DNA of 64,000 nt from Achromobacter spanius. GTDB taxonomy: Bacteria > Pseudomonadota > Gammaproteobacteria > Burkholderiales > Burkholderiaceae_B. A program made the translations under genes and the position numbers. The number at the start of each line of letters is the position of its first letter. Within the stretch, counting starts at the first letter, position 1. Below are positions 18,988 through 27,501 of the stretch, piece after piece. The stretch spans positions 4,712,001-4,776,000 of the forward strand of contig NZ_CP025030.1 in the NCBI RefSeq assembly GCF_002812705.1. Reading direction: 5' to 3'. The notes beneath the pieces were generated by a model. It was not told where the DNA came from. It did no database searches and saw only the letters and a program-made list of their open reading frames with translations.

Positions 18988-19611
18988 ATGCCGATCATCC
19001 GTCCGCCCTCGCCCGCCACCAACATCCTGGCTGACCGCAGCAGCCTGGGCATACGGCTGCGCGCGCTGCGCCGGGCGCGCTCCATGACCCTGAAGGAACT
19101 GTCGGCCCTGACCGGCGTGGCGCTGTCCACCTTGTCAAAGATGGAACTGGGGCAGGTGTCCATCAGCTATGCCAAATTCGCCGCCGTGGCGCGCGCGCTG
19201 GACGTCGACATCGCTGCCTTGTTCGGCCCGGTCACGGCCCCGGGAAAAGAGGCCAGCGACGGCCCCGCCCCCTCTGCCCTGCGCTGTACGCTGGCCGAAT
19301 CGCCGGGCTACCTGACCGGCACCTACGACTACAAGCTGTTGGCCGGCCAGTATCCGCAGCGCAGCATGACGCCCATGTATGGCCGCATCCTGGCCCGCGA
19401 GGAGTCGGAGTTCGAGGACTACATGCGCCACGCCGGCCAGGAATTCCTGGTGGTGCTGGAAGGCGAACTGGAAATCCGCTTTGAAAACGGGGAATCGCTG
19501 GTGCTGACCAAGCACGAAACGGCTTACTTCGACAGCGGCGTGGGGCATATCTATTTGTCGCGCAGCCCCAAGCCGGCCGAAGTCATGGTGGTGATGACGG
19601 GCGGGCAGTAA
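18988..19611 (+). CDS. XRE-family regulator with C-terminal cupin domain
   Basis: 207 residues. An HTH_XRE domain at about residues 18-72 (RLRALRRARSMTLKELSALT, then STLSKMELGQVSISYAKFA) is followed by a small-molecule-binding cupin at about 105-205 (HAGQEFLVVLEGELEIRFEN). This architecture is that of SutR/PuuR-type regulators. Start ATG 18988 is preferred (AAGGGAAAG before it) over 18913, which lies inside the operator dyads. Divergence from the DauA-like gene suggests it controls amino-acid catabolism and itself. The ligand is unknown. Confidence 0.88.
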   Translation: MPIIRPPSPATNILADRSSLGIRLRALRRARSMTLKELSALTGVALSTLSKMELGQVSISYAKFAAVARALDVDIAALFGPVTAPGKEASDGPAPSALRCTLAESPGYLTGTYDYKLLAGQYPQRSMTPMYGRILAREESEFEDYMRHAGQEFLVVLEGELEIRFENGESLVLTKHETAYFDSGVGHIYLSRSPKPAEVMVVMTGGQ

Positions 19612-19703
19612 CAAACAGGCCAAACAGGTCGCCATAAGGGGCAGCCAGCCACGGGCACGCGGCTTGCTGGCTACGGGCCATCACCGTATCCAGTCAGCTT
19701 GCC

Positions 19704-20786
19704 ATGACCGCACCCAAGCCCGATGTGCGTAAAGGCCAGTACACCGGCCCGCTTGCGCGCGACACCTTCAGGCAGCGCTTCATGCGCCGCTTTTACGACC
19801 CAGCTTTCCAGACGGAACAGGACGCGCTGAACCGCCTGGAAGCCATCGCCTGGGACGCTTATCAGGACGGTCGCAAGGCGCCCATCACCGTGAAGGCCGG
19901 CGCGGCCTACGCCGACCCGGATTACGACCTGTCGGTGGAATGGAAGGAAGCGCACGACCGCCTGGCGCAAACCGCCAAGACGCAACGCGACCCCGCCACC
20001 CGCTCGCGCGTGCTGGTGGTGGTGGGCGCGGCGCGCAACGACGGCACCTGTCCGGGCGAGGTCTCCAAAACCTGGCGCCTGGCCCAGATCGTCAGCGCAG
20101 AACTCGCCAGCGCCGACGTGCAAGCCGACATGCTGGACCTGAGCCGGCTGACATCCGAATACCAGCAACTGATCCATCCCTGTAAAGGCTGCGTCTCCAC
20201 CGCCATGCCGCTGTGCCATTGGCCATGCAGTTGCTATCCCAACCACTCCCTGGGTCAGGACAACGACGCCATGAACGACATCTACGAACAGTGGGTGGCG
20301 GCGCACGGGGTGATCTTGCTGGCGCCGACCTATTGGTACCAATCGCCCAGCCCGTTGAAGCTGATGATCGACCGCCTGGTATGCGCCGATGGCGGCAACC
20401 CCGACCCCACCACCACGTCCGGCAAGGACGCGGCCAAGGCCAAGCGTATTGAACTGGACGGCTGGCCCTACCCCAAGCATCTGGCGGGGCGGGCTTACGG
20501 CCTCGTCGTGCATGGCGACGTGGCCGGCATTGAAGGCCAGCGGCGCGCCTTGAGCGACTGGCTGGACTGGATGGGCCTGATCGACGCCGGCGCGATGTCG
20601 CGGCTGGACCGCTACATCGGCTATTACCAGCCCTACGCAACCAGCCACGCCGACCTGGACCAGGATCAGGCCGTGCAGGAAGAAGTGCGCAACGTGGCGC
20701 GCGCGATGGCGCAATGCCTGCCACGCCTGCGCGCGGGAGAACTGGCGCCCCCTGATAAAGGGCTGCGCGAGCCTCGGCCCAAGTAA
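19704..20786 (+). CDS. Flavodoxin-fold NAD(P)H-dependent FMN reductase / oxidoreductase
   Basis: 360 residues. The first ~100 are a family-specific N-terminal extension. A flavodoxin-like domain follows with LVVVGAARNDGTCPGEVSKT (FMN phosphate loop) and the quinone/FMN reductase motif LLAPTYWYQSPSPLKLMIDR. Between them is a Cys-rich segment HPCKGCVST...CHWPCSCYPN, which may bind a metal or form disulfides. Substrate and pathway are not evident, and neither neighbour suggests one. Start ATG 19704. Confidence 0.8.
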   Translation: MTAPKPDVRKGQYTGPLARDTFRQRFMRRFYDPAFQTEQDALNRLEAIAWDAYQDGRKAPITVKAGAAYADPDYDLSVEWKEAHDRLAQTAKTQRDPATRSRVLVVVGAARNDGTCPGEVSKTWRLAQIVSAELASADVQADMLDLSRLTSEYQQLIHPCKGCVSTAMPLCHWPCSCYPNHSLGQDNDAMNDIYEQWVAAHGVILLAPTYWYQSPSPLKLMIDRLVCADGGNPDPTTTSGKDAAKAKRIELDGWPYPKHLAGRAYGLVVHGDVAGIEGQRRALSDWLDWMGLIDAGAMSRLDRYIGYYQPYATSHADLDQDQAVQEEVRNVARAMAQCLPRLRAGELAPPDKGLREPRPK

Positions 20787-20842
20787 GCGTCACGTTGCTT
20801 ATGCGGCGACAGGGATCGAACAGCAATGAGGATTGGCAAGTG

Positions 20843-21508
20843 ATGCTCATGCAAGAAAAACCACAACCGACGACGACGGCCCCACAGCGGCAAGAAAAGC
20901 CCGACGAGACGGCGAAAGAGGCCGCCAAGGACCCATCGCGGCCCCCCAAAAAATCGAACGTCGTCACCAGGTTCTTTGACCATTTCGCGGCGCATGTCAC
21001 GCATTGGGCGGGGTCGCCCATCGCGTTTGGCACGGCCTTGTGCGCCGTGCTGCTGTGGGCCGTTACCGGCCCCGTCTTCGGCTATTCCGAAACCTGGCAA
21101 CTGGTGGTCAACACCGGCACCACCATCGTCACGTTCCTGATGGTGTTCCTGATCCAGCAAAACCAGAACAAGGACAGCCGCGCGCTGCACCTGAAGCTGG
21201 ACGAGCTGCTGCTGGCCATGAAAGGCGCCGACGAACAATTGGTGGATGCCGAACAACTGGACGAAGACAAGCTGCTGGCCCTGGCCGCCGCCTGCACGGC
21301 GCGCGCCCGGGCCCAGGCGCGCGGCGGCCGTCGCAAGGGTCGCAATGGCCACGGAAAACCCGGCGGCAATGCCGGCAGCAAGGCTCACAACAACCTCGGC
21401 AGCAAATCCCACCGCCCCAAATCCGTCAGGAGCGCCAAGACCACGGTACGCGCCAGCCTGCGCGTGCGGCGCGGCGCGTTGCGTGTGGGCAAGGCCGCGC
21501 GCCACTGA
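20843..21508 (+). CDS. Low-affinity iron permease family (PF04120-like) small membrane protein
   Basis: 221 residues from ATG 20843 (GAGGATTGGCAA precedes it). Two hydrophobic segments at about residues 55-75 (SPIAFGTALCAVLLWAVTGP) and 85-105 (VVNTGTTIVTFLMVFLIQ), followed by the family motif QQNQNKDSRALHLKLDELL. An acidic helix and then a strongly basic, Gly/Arg/Lys-rich tail (about residues 165-221) come after, which looks like a nucleic-acid- or membrane-interacting extension. The family name is historical; iron transport by bacterial members is unproven. Confidence 0.8.
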   Translation: MLMQEKPQPTTTAPQRQEKPDETAKEAAKDPSRPPKKSNVVTRFFDHFAAHVTHWAGSPIAFGTALCAVLLWAVTGPVFGYSETWQLVVNTGTTIVTFLMVFLIQQNQNKDSRALHLKLDELLLAMKGADEQLVDAEQLDEDKLLALAAACTARARAQARGGRRKGRNGHGKPGGNAGSKAHNNLGSKSHRPKSVRSAKTTVRASLRVRRGALRVGKAARH

Positions 21509-21728
21509 CGCGGCCCGCCCCGCCATGTTGCGCTGCGCCAAACCAGTGCGGCACGCACAACGGCTTGCACCGCTTTGAAGCATCCAACGATGGCGGTCGC
21601 TTCCTGCCCCACCCCGATCCGCCCCACCCCAATCGGCTTGCTCCCCGCCCGCATTCCGCGATTTCTCCTATGACGCCCCGCGTCCAAGCCTCGGCACACC
21701 GCCCCCCGGCCCTCTCTCCGACCCAACC
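21509..21728. other. Non-coding stretch upstream of the nir promoter
   Basis: No gene, repeat or recognisable operator was found between the iron-permease-family stop and the sigma-54 promoter. Upstream activator (NtrC-type) sites would be expected here, but none matched well enough to call by eye. Confidence 0.4.
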
Positions 21729-21744
21729 TGGCATGGTCTTTGCT
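21729..21744 (+). promoter_or_regulatory. Sigma-54 promoter of the nitrite-assimilation operon
   Basis: TGGCATGGTCTTTGCT matches the -24/-12 consensus TGGCAYR-N4-TTGCW. GG at 21730-21731 and GC at 21742-21743 are separated by exactly ten bases. Transcription would start near 21755, giving a leader of about 115 bases before nirB. Nitrogen control through NtrC fits the operon's function. Confidence 0.85.
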
Positions 21745-21759
21745 TAAGTTGTTCATGCA

Positions 21760-21840
21760 GGCCGCAAGGCCCGCGGCACAATTCAAGCAGTACCGGCAAA
21801 GGCGCCCCGACCGAAAGGTCCAGGGCGCTTTTTGTCTTTT
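21760..21840 (+). terminator. nirB leader: small hairpin followed by a terminator hairpin (probable antitermination target)
   Basis: Hairpin 1: GGCC-GCAA-GGCC (21760-21771). Hairpin 2: GCGCCC (21802-21807), inner GACC-GAAA-GGTC (21809-21820), GGGCGC (21823-21828), then TTTTTGTCTTTT (21829-21840), a rho-independent terminator between the promoter and nirB (ATG 21871). Both loops are of the form CC-GNAA-GG. The operon's last gene encodes a NIT-ANTAR protein, the type that lets polymerase pass such leaders in response to nitrate or nitrite (as Klebsiella NasR does). The loops do not match the canonical ANTAR hexaloop exactly. Confidence 0.7.
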
Positions 21841-21870
21841 GAAACCCAAACCACAAGCCCGGGGATATTC

Positions 21871-24444
21871 ATGAAAGCAGCGGCCACTCCCGATTCCTTG
21901 CAGACCTTGGTGGTGATCGGCAACGGCATGGTGGGCCACCATTGCGTCGAACAACTGATCGCCCAAGGCGCGCTTCAGCGCTATCACATTCACGTCTATG
22001 GCGAGGAAACGCGCCGCGCCTACGACCGCGTCCACCTGTCCGAATACCTGAATGGCCGCGACGCCGAATCCATGTCGATGAGCGATGCCGCCTTCTACGA
22101 ACGCGACGGGCTCACGCTGCATCTGGGCGAGCCGGTGCTGGACATCGACCGCCACGCGCGTGAGGTCATTACCGCCAACGGCCGCGTCGGTTACGACAAG
22201 CTGGTGCTGGCAACCGGCTCTTACCCCTTCGTGCCGCCCATCGCCGGCGCCGAGGGCGCGTCGCGCCTGGTGTATCGCAGCATCGACGACCTTGACCTGA
22301 TCCGCGAGGCCGCCCAAGGCGCGCGCCGGGGCGTGGTGGTGGGCGGCGGCCTGTTGGGGCTGGAAGCCGCCAATGCCTTGAAGTCGCTGAACCTGGAAGC
22401 GCATGTGGTGGAATTCGCACCGCGCCTGATGCCGGTGCAGTTAGACGAGGAAGGCGGCGCCGCCTTGAAGGCGCGCATCGAGGCGCTGGGCGTGGGCGTG
22501 CATCTGTCGCGCGCCACGCAGGACATCAAGCCCGGCACGCAATATCGCTACCGCATGCGCTTTGCCGAAGGCGCGCCGCTGGAAACCGACCTGATTGTGT
22601 TTTCCGCCGGCATCCGCCCGCAAGTGGCGTTGGCGCGCAAAGCGGGCCTGACGCTGGCCGAACGCGGTGGCGTGGCCATTGACGACCATTGCCGTACCAG
22701 CGACGACAACATCTATGCCATCGGCGAATGCGCCGCCTGGAACGGCAGCGTGTTCGGCCTGGTGGCCCCCGGCTACCAGATGGCGCGCATCGCCGCGGCC
22801 GACCTGTGCGGCGCATCGGAACACACGTTCACCGGCGCCGACATGTCCACCAAGCTCAAGCTGCTGGGCGTGGACGTGGGCTCGATTGGCGACGCGCATG
22901 GCAAGACGCCGGGCGCGCGCAGCTACCGCTTTATCGATGAAGCCGGCGCCAGTTATCGTCGCCTGGTGGTATCGGCCGACGGCAAGCGCGTGCTGGGCGC
23001 GGTGCTGGTGGGCGACAACCGCTACTACGACACGCTGCTGCAATACGCGCAGAACGGCATTGCGCCGCCCTTGGATCCGGCCAGCCTGATCCTGCCCGCC
23101 AGCAGCGCCGCGCCCGCCTTGGGCGTGGATGCGCTGCCCGCCACCGCCACCATCTGCTCCTGTCACAACGTGAGCAAGGGCGTGGTCAGCGCCGCCATCG
23201 ACGGCGGCTGCACGGACCTGGCCGGCGTCAAAAGCTGCACCAAGGCGGCCTCGGGCTGCGGCGGCTGCGCGGCGCTGCTCAAGCAGGTGGTGGAACACGA
23301 ACTGTCCAGCCGGGGCGTGGCCGTGGACAAAAGCCTGTGCGAACACTTCGCCTATACGCGCCAGGAGCTCTACGCCATCGTGCGCGTGGGCGGCATTGAA
23401 ACGTTCGAAGAACTCCTGGCCAGCCATGGCAAGGGCCACGTCGGCTGCGACATCTGCAAGCCCGCCGTCGGTTCCATCCTGGCCTCGTGCTGGAACCGCC
23501 CCATCCAGGAACCGCGCCTGGTGCCGCTGCAAGACACCAACGACACCTTCATGGCGAACATGCAGAAGAACGGCACCTATTCGGTGGTGCCGCGCATTCC
23601 GGCCGGCGAGATCACGCCCGACGGCCTGATCGCCATCGGCGCCGTCGCCAAGAAATACAAGCTGTACACGAAGATCACGGGCGGTCAGCGCATTGACCTG
23701 TTCGGCGCGCAACTGCACGAACTGCCCGACATCTGGAGCGAGCTGATCGCCGCCGGTTTTGAAACCGGCCACGCCTACGGCAAGTCGACCCGCACCGTGA
23801 AGTCCTGCGTGGGCAGCACCTGGTGCCGCTATGGCGTGCAAGACAGCGTGCGCATGGCGCTGGACATCGAACACCGCTACAAGGGCCTGCGCTCGCCGCA
23901 CAAGCTGAAGTTCGCGGTGTCGGGCTGCACCCGCGAATGCGCCGAGGCGCAAAGCAAGGACATCGGCGTCATCGCCACCGAGAACGGCTGGAACCTGTAC
24001 GTGTGCGGCAACGGCGGCATGCGTCCGCGCCACGCCGAACTGTTCGCCACCGACCTGGACGACGCCACGCTGATCCGCATCATCGACCGCGTGCTGATGT
24101 TCTACATCCGCACCGCCGACAAGCTGCAACGCACGTCGGTGTGGCGCGAGTCGCTGGAAGGCGGGCTGGACTATCTGAAAGACGTCGTGCTGAACGACAG
24201 CCTGGGCCTGGCCGCCGAGCTGGAAGCGCAGATGCAACTGGTGGTGGACCGCTACGAATGCGAGTGGGCCAACACCGTCAGCAGCCCGGAAAAGCTCAAG
24301 CGCTTTCGCACCTTCGTCAACGAGCGTGGCGGCGACCCGGACATTCAATTCGTGGAGGAACGCGGCCAGCCTCGACCCGCGCGGGCAGCCGAGCTTGATC
24401 GCAAGCCCGCGCGCATCATCCCCATTGCCGAGGAGATCGTCTGA
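21871..24444 (+). CDS. nirB: Assimilatory NADH-dependent nitrite reductase, large subunit
   Basis: 857 residues. It reduces nitrite to ammonium in the cytosol with NADH, FAD, an iron-sulfur cluster and sirohaem. The N-terminal pyridine-nucleotide oxidoreductase domain is residues 10-400 (LVVIGNGMVGHHCVEQL; GVVVGGGLLGLEAANALKSL). The BFD-type [2Fe-2S] domain near 430-480 has CSCHNVSKG and CTKAASGCGGC. The C-terminal sulfite/nitrite-reductase domain carries the sirohaem/[4Fe-4S] cysteines in SCVGSTWCRYG (about 646-652) and SGCTRECAEAQ (about 685-690). Start ATG 21871, with GGGGA just before it. First gene of the operon; its stop overlaps the nirD ATG. Confidence 0.97.
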   Translation: MKAAATPDSLQTLVVIGNGMVGHHCVEQLIAQGALQRYHIHVYGEETRRAYDRVHLSEYLNGRDAESMSMSDAAFYERDGLTLHLGEPVLDIDRHAREVITANGRVGYDKLVLATGSYPFVPPIAGAEGASRLVYRSIDDLDLIREAAQGARRGVVVGGGLLGLEAANALKSLNLEAHVVEFAPRLMPVQLDEEGGAALKARIEALGVGVHLSRATQDIKPGTQYRYRMRFAEGAPLETDLIVFSAGIRPQVALARKAGLTLAERGGVAIDDHCRTSDDNIYAIGECAAWNGSVFGLVAPGYQMARIAAADLCGASEHTFTGADMSTKLKLLGVDVGSIGDAHGKTPGARSYRFIDEAGASYRRLVVSADGKRVLGAVLVGDNRYYDTLLQYAQNGIAPPLDPASLILPASSAAPALGVDALPATATICSCHNVSKGVVSAAIDGGCTDLAGVKSCTKAASGCGGCAALLKQVVEHELSSRGVAVDKSLCEHFAYTRQELYAIVRVGGIETFEELLASHGKGHVGCDICKPAVGSILASCWNRPIQEPRLVPLQDTNDTFMANMQKNGTYSVVPRIPAGEITPDGLIAIGAVAKKYKLYTKITGGQRIDLFGAQLHELPDIWSELIAAGFETGHAYGKSTRTVKSCVGSTWCRYGVQDSVRMALDIEHRYKGLRSPHKLKFAVSGCTRECAEAQSKDIGVIATENGWNLYVCGNGGMRPRHAELFATDLDDATLIRIIDRVLMFYIRTADKLQRTSVWRESLEGGLDYLKDVVLNDSLGLAAELEAQMQLVVDRYECEWANTVSSPEKLKRFRTFVNERGGDPDIQFVEERGQPRPARAAELDRKPARIIPIAEEIV

Positions 24445-24818
24445 TGAATGCTTCAGCCCCCGACGCCGCTTCCGTTGTCGCTACCCCCACGCTGGCCTGG
24501 CGCGCCGTCTGCACCCGCGATGACCTGGTGGCCGATTCCGGCGTGGTCGTCTTGCTGGACGGCCAGCAGATTGCCTTGTTCTACGTGCCCGCAGCCGACG
24601 GCAACCCGCTCTACGCCATTGACAACCGCGACCCGAAATCCGGCGCCAACGTCATCGGACGCGGCCTGGTCGGCCACCTGGGCGGCAGCCTGGTGGTGGC
24701 CTCGCCGCTCTACAAGCAGCACTTCCGGTTGGCGGACGGCAGTTGCGTGCAGTACCCCGAACAGTCATTGCGCACCTGGCAGGCCCGGTTCAACGGCGAC
24801 ACCGTTGAAATCGCCTGA
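24444..24818 (+). CDS. nirD: Nitrite reductase small subunit
   Basis: 124 residues. Rieske-fold small subunit of the NADH-nitrite reductase. The fold is recognisable (WRAVCTRDDLVADSGVVVLL ... FYVPAADGNPLYAIDNRDPK ... SPLYKQHFRLADGSCVQYPE), but the Cys/His cluster ligands are missing, which is normal for NirD. The ATG overlaps the nirB stop (TGATG), so translation is coupled. Confidence 0.95.
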   Translation: MNASAPDAASVVATPTLAWRAVCTRDDLVADSGVVVLLDGQQIALFYVPAADGNPLYAIDNRDPKSGANVIGRGLVGHLGGSLVVASPLYKQHFRLADGSCVQYPEQSLRTWQARFNGDTVEIA

Positions 24819-24864
24819 GCGCACGCGTTTCCCTTTTCACAATCATCAACACGATAGGTAAATC

Positions 24865-25677
24865 ATGTCCTACCTGGTCCCTTCCGAATTCGTCACCAAG
24901 ATGGTGGACGCCGGCGAATCCAAAATCTACATGGCCACGCGCGACGTGCTGATCCGCGCCTTCATGGCGGGCGCCATCCTGGCCATTGCCGCCGTATTCG
25001 CGGTGACCGTCACCGTGCAGACGGGCTCGCCCATCCTGGGCGCCGCGCTGTTTCCGGTGGGTTTCTGCATCCTGTACCTGATGGGTTTCGACCTGTTGAC
25101 CGGCGTGTTCGTGCTGACGCCGCTGGCGCTGTTCGACAAGCGGCCCGGCGTGACCGTTCCGGCCATCCTGAAGCACTGGGGCTATGTCTTCGTGGGCAAT
25201 TTCCTGGGTGCGCTGACGGTGGCGGTGCTGATGTCGATTGTGTTCACCTACGGCTTTTCCGTGCCGCCCAACAAGGTCGGCGAAGTCATTTCGCACATCG
25301 GTGAAAACCGCACGCTGGGCTACAAGGAATACGGCGCGGGCGGCATGCTGACGATCTTCATCCGGGGCGTGCTGTGCAACTGGATGGTGTCGCTGGGCGT
25401 GGTTGGCGCCATGATCTCCACGTCGGTCAGCGGCAAGGTGATTGCCATGTGGATGCCCGTGATGCTGTTCTTCGCGATGGGCTTCGAGCATTCCATCGTC
25501 AACATGTTCCTGTTCCCGTCGGCGATGATCATGGGCGGCAATTTCTCCATCATGGACTACATGATCTGGAACGAGATTCCCGTCGTGCTGGGCAACCTGA
25601 TCGGCGGCCTCTCGCTGACCGGGCTGACCTTGTACACGACGCACATGAAGACGGCCCCCAAGCGCCGCTTCAACTGA
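24865..25677 (+). CDS. nirC: Formate/nitrite transporter family channel, probable nitrite importer
   Basis: 270 residues with six membrane segments and FNT-family signatures (FDLLTGVFVLTPLALFDKRP in the second/third helix region; FIRGVLCNWMVSLGV and FFAMGFEHSIVNMFLFPSAM later). FNT channels are pentameric and pass monovalent anions. The position directly after nirBD indicates nitrite. An ATG at 24865 follows a short AT-rich spacer with a weak GATAGG ribosome site. Confidence 0.93.
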   Translation: MSYLVPSEFVTKMVDAGESKIYMATRDVLIRAFMAGAILAIAAVFAVTVTVQTGSPILGAALFPVGFCILYLMGFDLLTGVFVLTPLALFDKRPGVTVPAILKHWGYVFVGNFLGALTVAVLMSIVFTYGFSVPPNKVGEVISHIGENRTLGYKEYGAGGMLTIFIRGVLCNWMVSLGVVGAMISTSVSGKVIAMWMPVMLFFAMGFEHSIVNMFLFPSAMIMGGNFSIMDYMIWNEIPVVLGNLIGGLSLTGLTLYTTHMKTAPKRRFN

Positions 25678-25701
25678 TCACGCGCCAGGACGTCAGCCGT
25701 G

Positions 25702-27486
25702 ATGGACCGTCGCGAGCCCGAGCCCGGGTTTAAGCCCGGTTTTAAGCCCAGCGCCGCCTCTTTGCAGGTGGCGGTGGGCCAACACACCGAACCCGGCAGG
25801 AAACCCGTCAACCAAGACTTCCACGGCCTGTGCGTTCCGGGCGAACCCCTGCTGGGCGCCAAGGGCGTGGCGGTGGCGCTGGCCGACGGCATCAGCAGCA
25901 GCCAGGTCAGCCACATTGCCAGCGAGACCGCCGTGGCGAGCTTCCTGGAAGACTATTACTGCACGCCCGAAACCTGGTCGGTGAAAAAGTCCGCGCACAA
26001 GGTGCTAAGCGCGGCCAATAGCTGGCTGCACGCGCAGACGCGCCAGCGCCATCACCCCGACCAGCCGCGCGACGCCGACCGGGGCTACGTCTGCACCCTG
26101 ACCGTGATGGTGCTGAAGGCCACCACCGCGCACATCCTGCATATAGGCGACGCGCGTATCTACCGGCTGCGCGCGGGCGCGATGGAGCAATTGACTGACG
26201 ACCATCGCGTCTGGATATCGCAAGACAAAAGCTATCTGGGGCGCGCGCTGGGCCTGACGCCCCACCTTGAAATCGACTATCACACGCAACCGCTGGAAGC
26301 GGGCGACGTCTTTCTGCTGGCCACCGACGGCGTGTATGAACACATCAACGCAGACGACGTGGCAAACGCCATCGCCGCGCATCCCGATACGCTGGATGCG
26401 GCCGCGCACAGCCTGGCCCGCCTGGCGTTTGATCGCGGCAGCGACGACAACCTGACCGTGCAGATCGTCCGCGTGGATGCGCTGCCCACGCGCCGCGCCG
26501 ATGAAATCGCGCGCTACAGCCTGAACCTGCCCTGCCCGCCGTTGCTAACCGCCGGCATGGAATTCGAAGGCTTCCGCATTCAGGACGAATTGCAGGCCAG
26601 CCACCGCAGCCACGTCTACCTGGCAGAGGACATCGACAGCGGCGATAAGGTGGTCATCAAGATTCCCTCGCTGGACCTGCGCCACGACCCCGCCTACCTG
26701 GAACGGCTGCTGACCGAGGAATGGATCGCCCGCCGCATCGACAGCCGCCACGTCGTGCGCGCCTGGCCGATGCCGCGCACGCGCCGTTATCTCTACACGG
26801 TCAGCGAATACCTGCCCGGGCGCACGCTGACGCGCTGGATGGCCGAGCATCCGCGCCCCACGCTGGACCAGGCGGTGAAGCTGATCGAGCAGATTGCGCG
26901 CGGCCTGCAAGCGTTTCACCGGCTGGAGATCGTGCATCAGGACCTGCGGCCCGACAACATCTTGATCGGCGACGACGGCGTTGCGCGCATCATCGACCTG
27001 GGCTCCACGCAAGCTGCCGGCTTGTGGGACGGCGCCACCCAAGACGACGACGCGCCGTCCATGCTGGGCACCGCGCAATACGCCGCGCCCGAGTACTTCC
27101 TGGGCGAAGCCGGCACCTCGCGGTCGGACCTGTATTCGCTGGCCGCGATGCTGTACCAGATGCTGTCCGGCCGCCTGCCCTACGGCGCGGACGTGGCGCG
27201 CGCCCGCAGCCGCGCCGCGCAGATGCGGCTGACCTATGTGTCGGTGCTAGACCGCGACCGCGAATTGCCGGCGTGGATCGACGGCGTGCTTAGCCGCGCC
27301 CTGCATCCCGACCCCGCCCAGCGCACGCCCGAGCTATCCGAATTCACGCATGCGCTGCGCCATCCGCCCGAGGCCGCGCGCCGGGGCGAACGCCTGCCGC
27401 TGCTGGAACGCAACCCCTTGGCATTCTGGAAAGGCCTGTGCCTGGTCCTGTTTGCCATCGTCATCTTTCTTTTGCTTGATCGCTGA
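25702..27486 (+). CDS. Bifunctional PP2C-type protein phosphatase / Ser-Thr protein kinase, membrane-anchored
   Basis: 594 residues. Residues ~15-262 form a PP2C phosphatase with its metal-ligand motifs (KPVNQD, VALADGISSS, HIGDARIYRLR, LLATDGVYEH, SDDNLTVQIV). Residues ~280-560 form a Hanks-type kinase with the nucleotide-binding and Lys region FRIQDELQASHRSHVYLAED / VVIKIPSLD, catalytic loop IVHQDLRPDNILI and metal motif IIDLGS (DLG instead of DFG). A C-terminal membrane helix (LCLVLFAIVIFLLL) anchors it. All key residues are present. It sits between nirC and cobA, so it presumably regulates nitrite uptake or reduction by phosphorylation; the target is unknown. Confidence 0.92.
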   Translation: MDRREPEPGFKPGFKPSAASLQVAVGQHTEPGRKPVNQDFHGLCVPGEPLLGAKGVAVALADGISSSQVSHIASETAVASFLEDYYCTPETWSVKKSAHKVLSAANSWLHAQTRQRHHPDQPRDADRGYVCTLTVMVLKATTAHILHIGDARIYRLRAGAMEQLTDDHRVWISQDKSYLGRALGLTPHLEIDYHTQPLEAGDVFLLATDGVYEHINADDVANAIAAHPDTLDAAAHSLARLAFDRGSDDNLTVQIVRVDALPTRRADEIARYSLNLPCPPLLTAGMEFEGFRIQDELQASHRSHVYLAEDIDSGDKVVIKIPSLDLRHDPAYLERLLTEEWIARRIDSRHVVRAWPMPRTRRYLYTVSEYLPGRTLTRWMAEHPRPTLDQAVKLIEQIARGLQAFHRLEIVHQDLRPDNILIGDDGVARIIDLGSTQAAGLWDGATQDDDAPSMLGTAQYAAPEYFLGEAGTSRSDLYSLAAMLYQMLSGRLPYGADVARARSRAAQMRLTYVSVLDRDRELPAWIDGVLSRALHPDPAQRTPELSEFTHALRHPPEAARRGERLPLLERNPLAFWKGLCLVLFAIVIFLLLDR

Positions 27487-27501
27487 ATTCTGGAGCACAC
27501 C

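Noticed and set aside
22441..24348. A 635-codon frame on the minus strand opposite nirB
   Set aside because: No domains and compositionally biased (Ala, His, Val, Gly). It is the antisense shadow of a secure gene.
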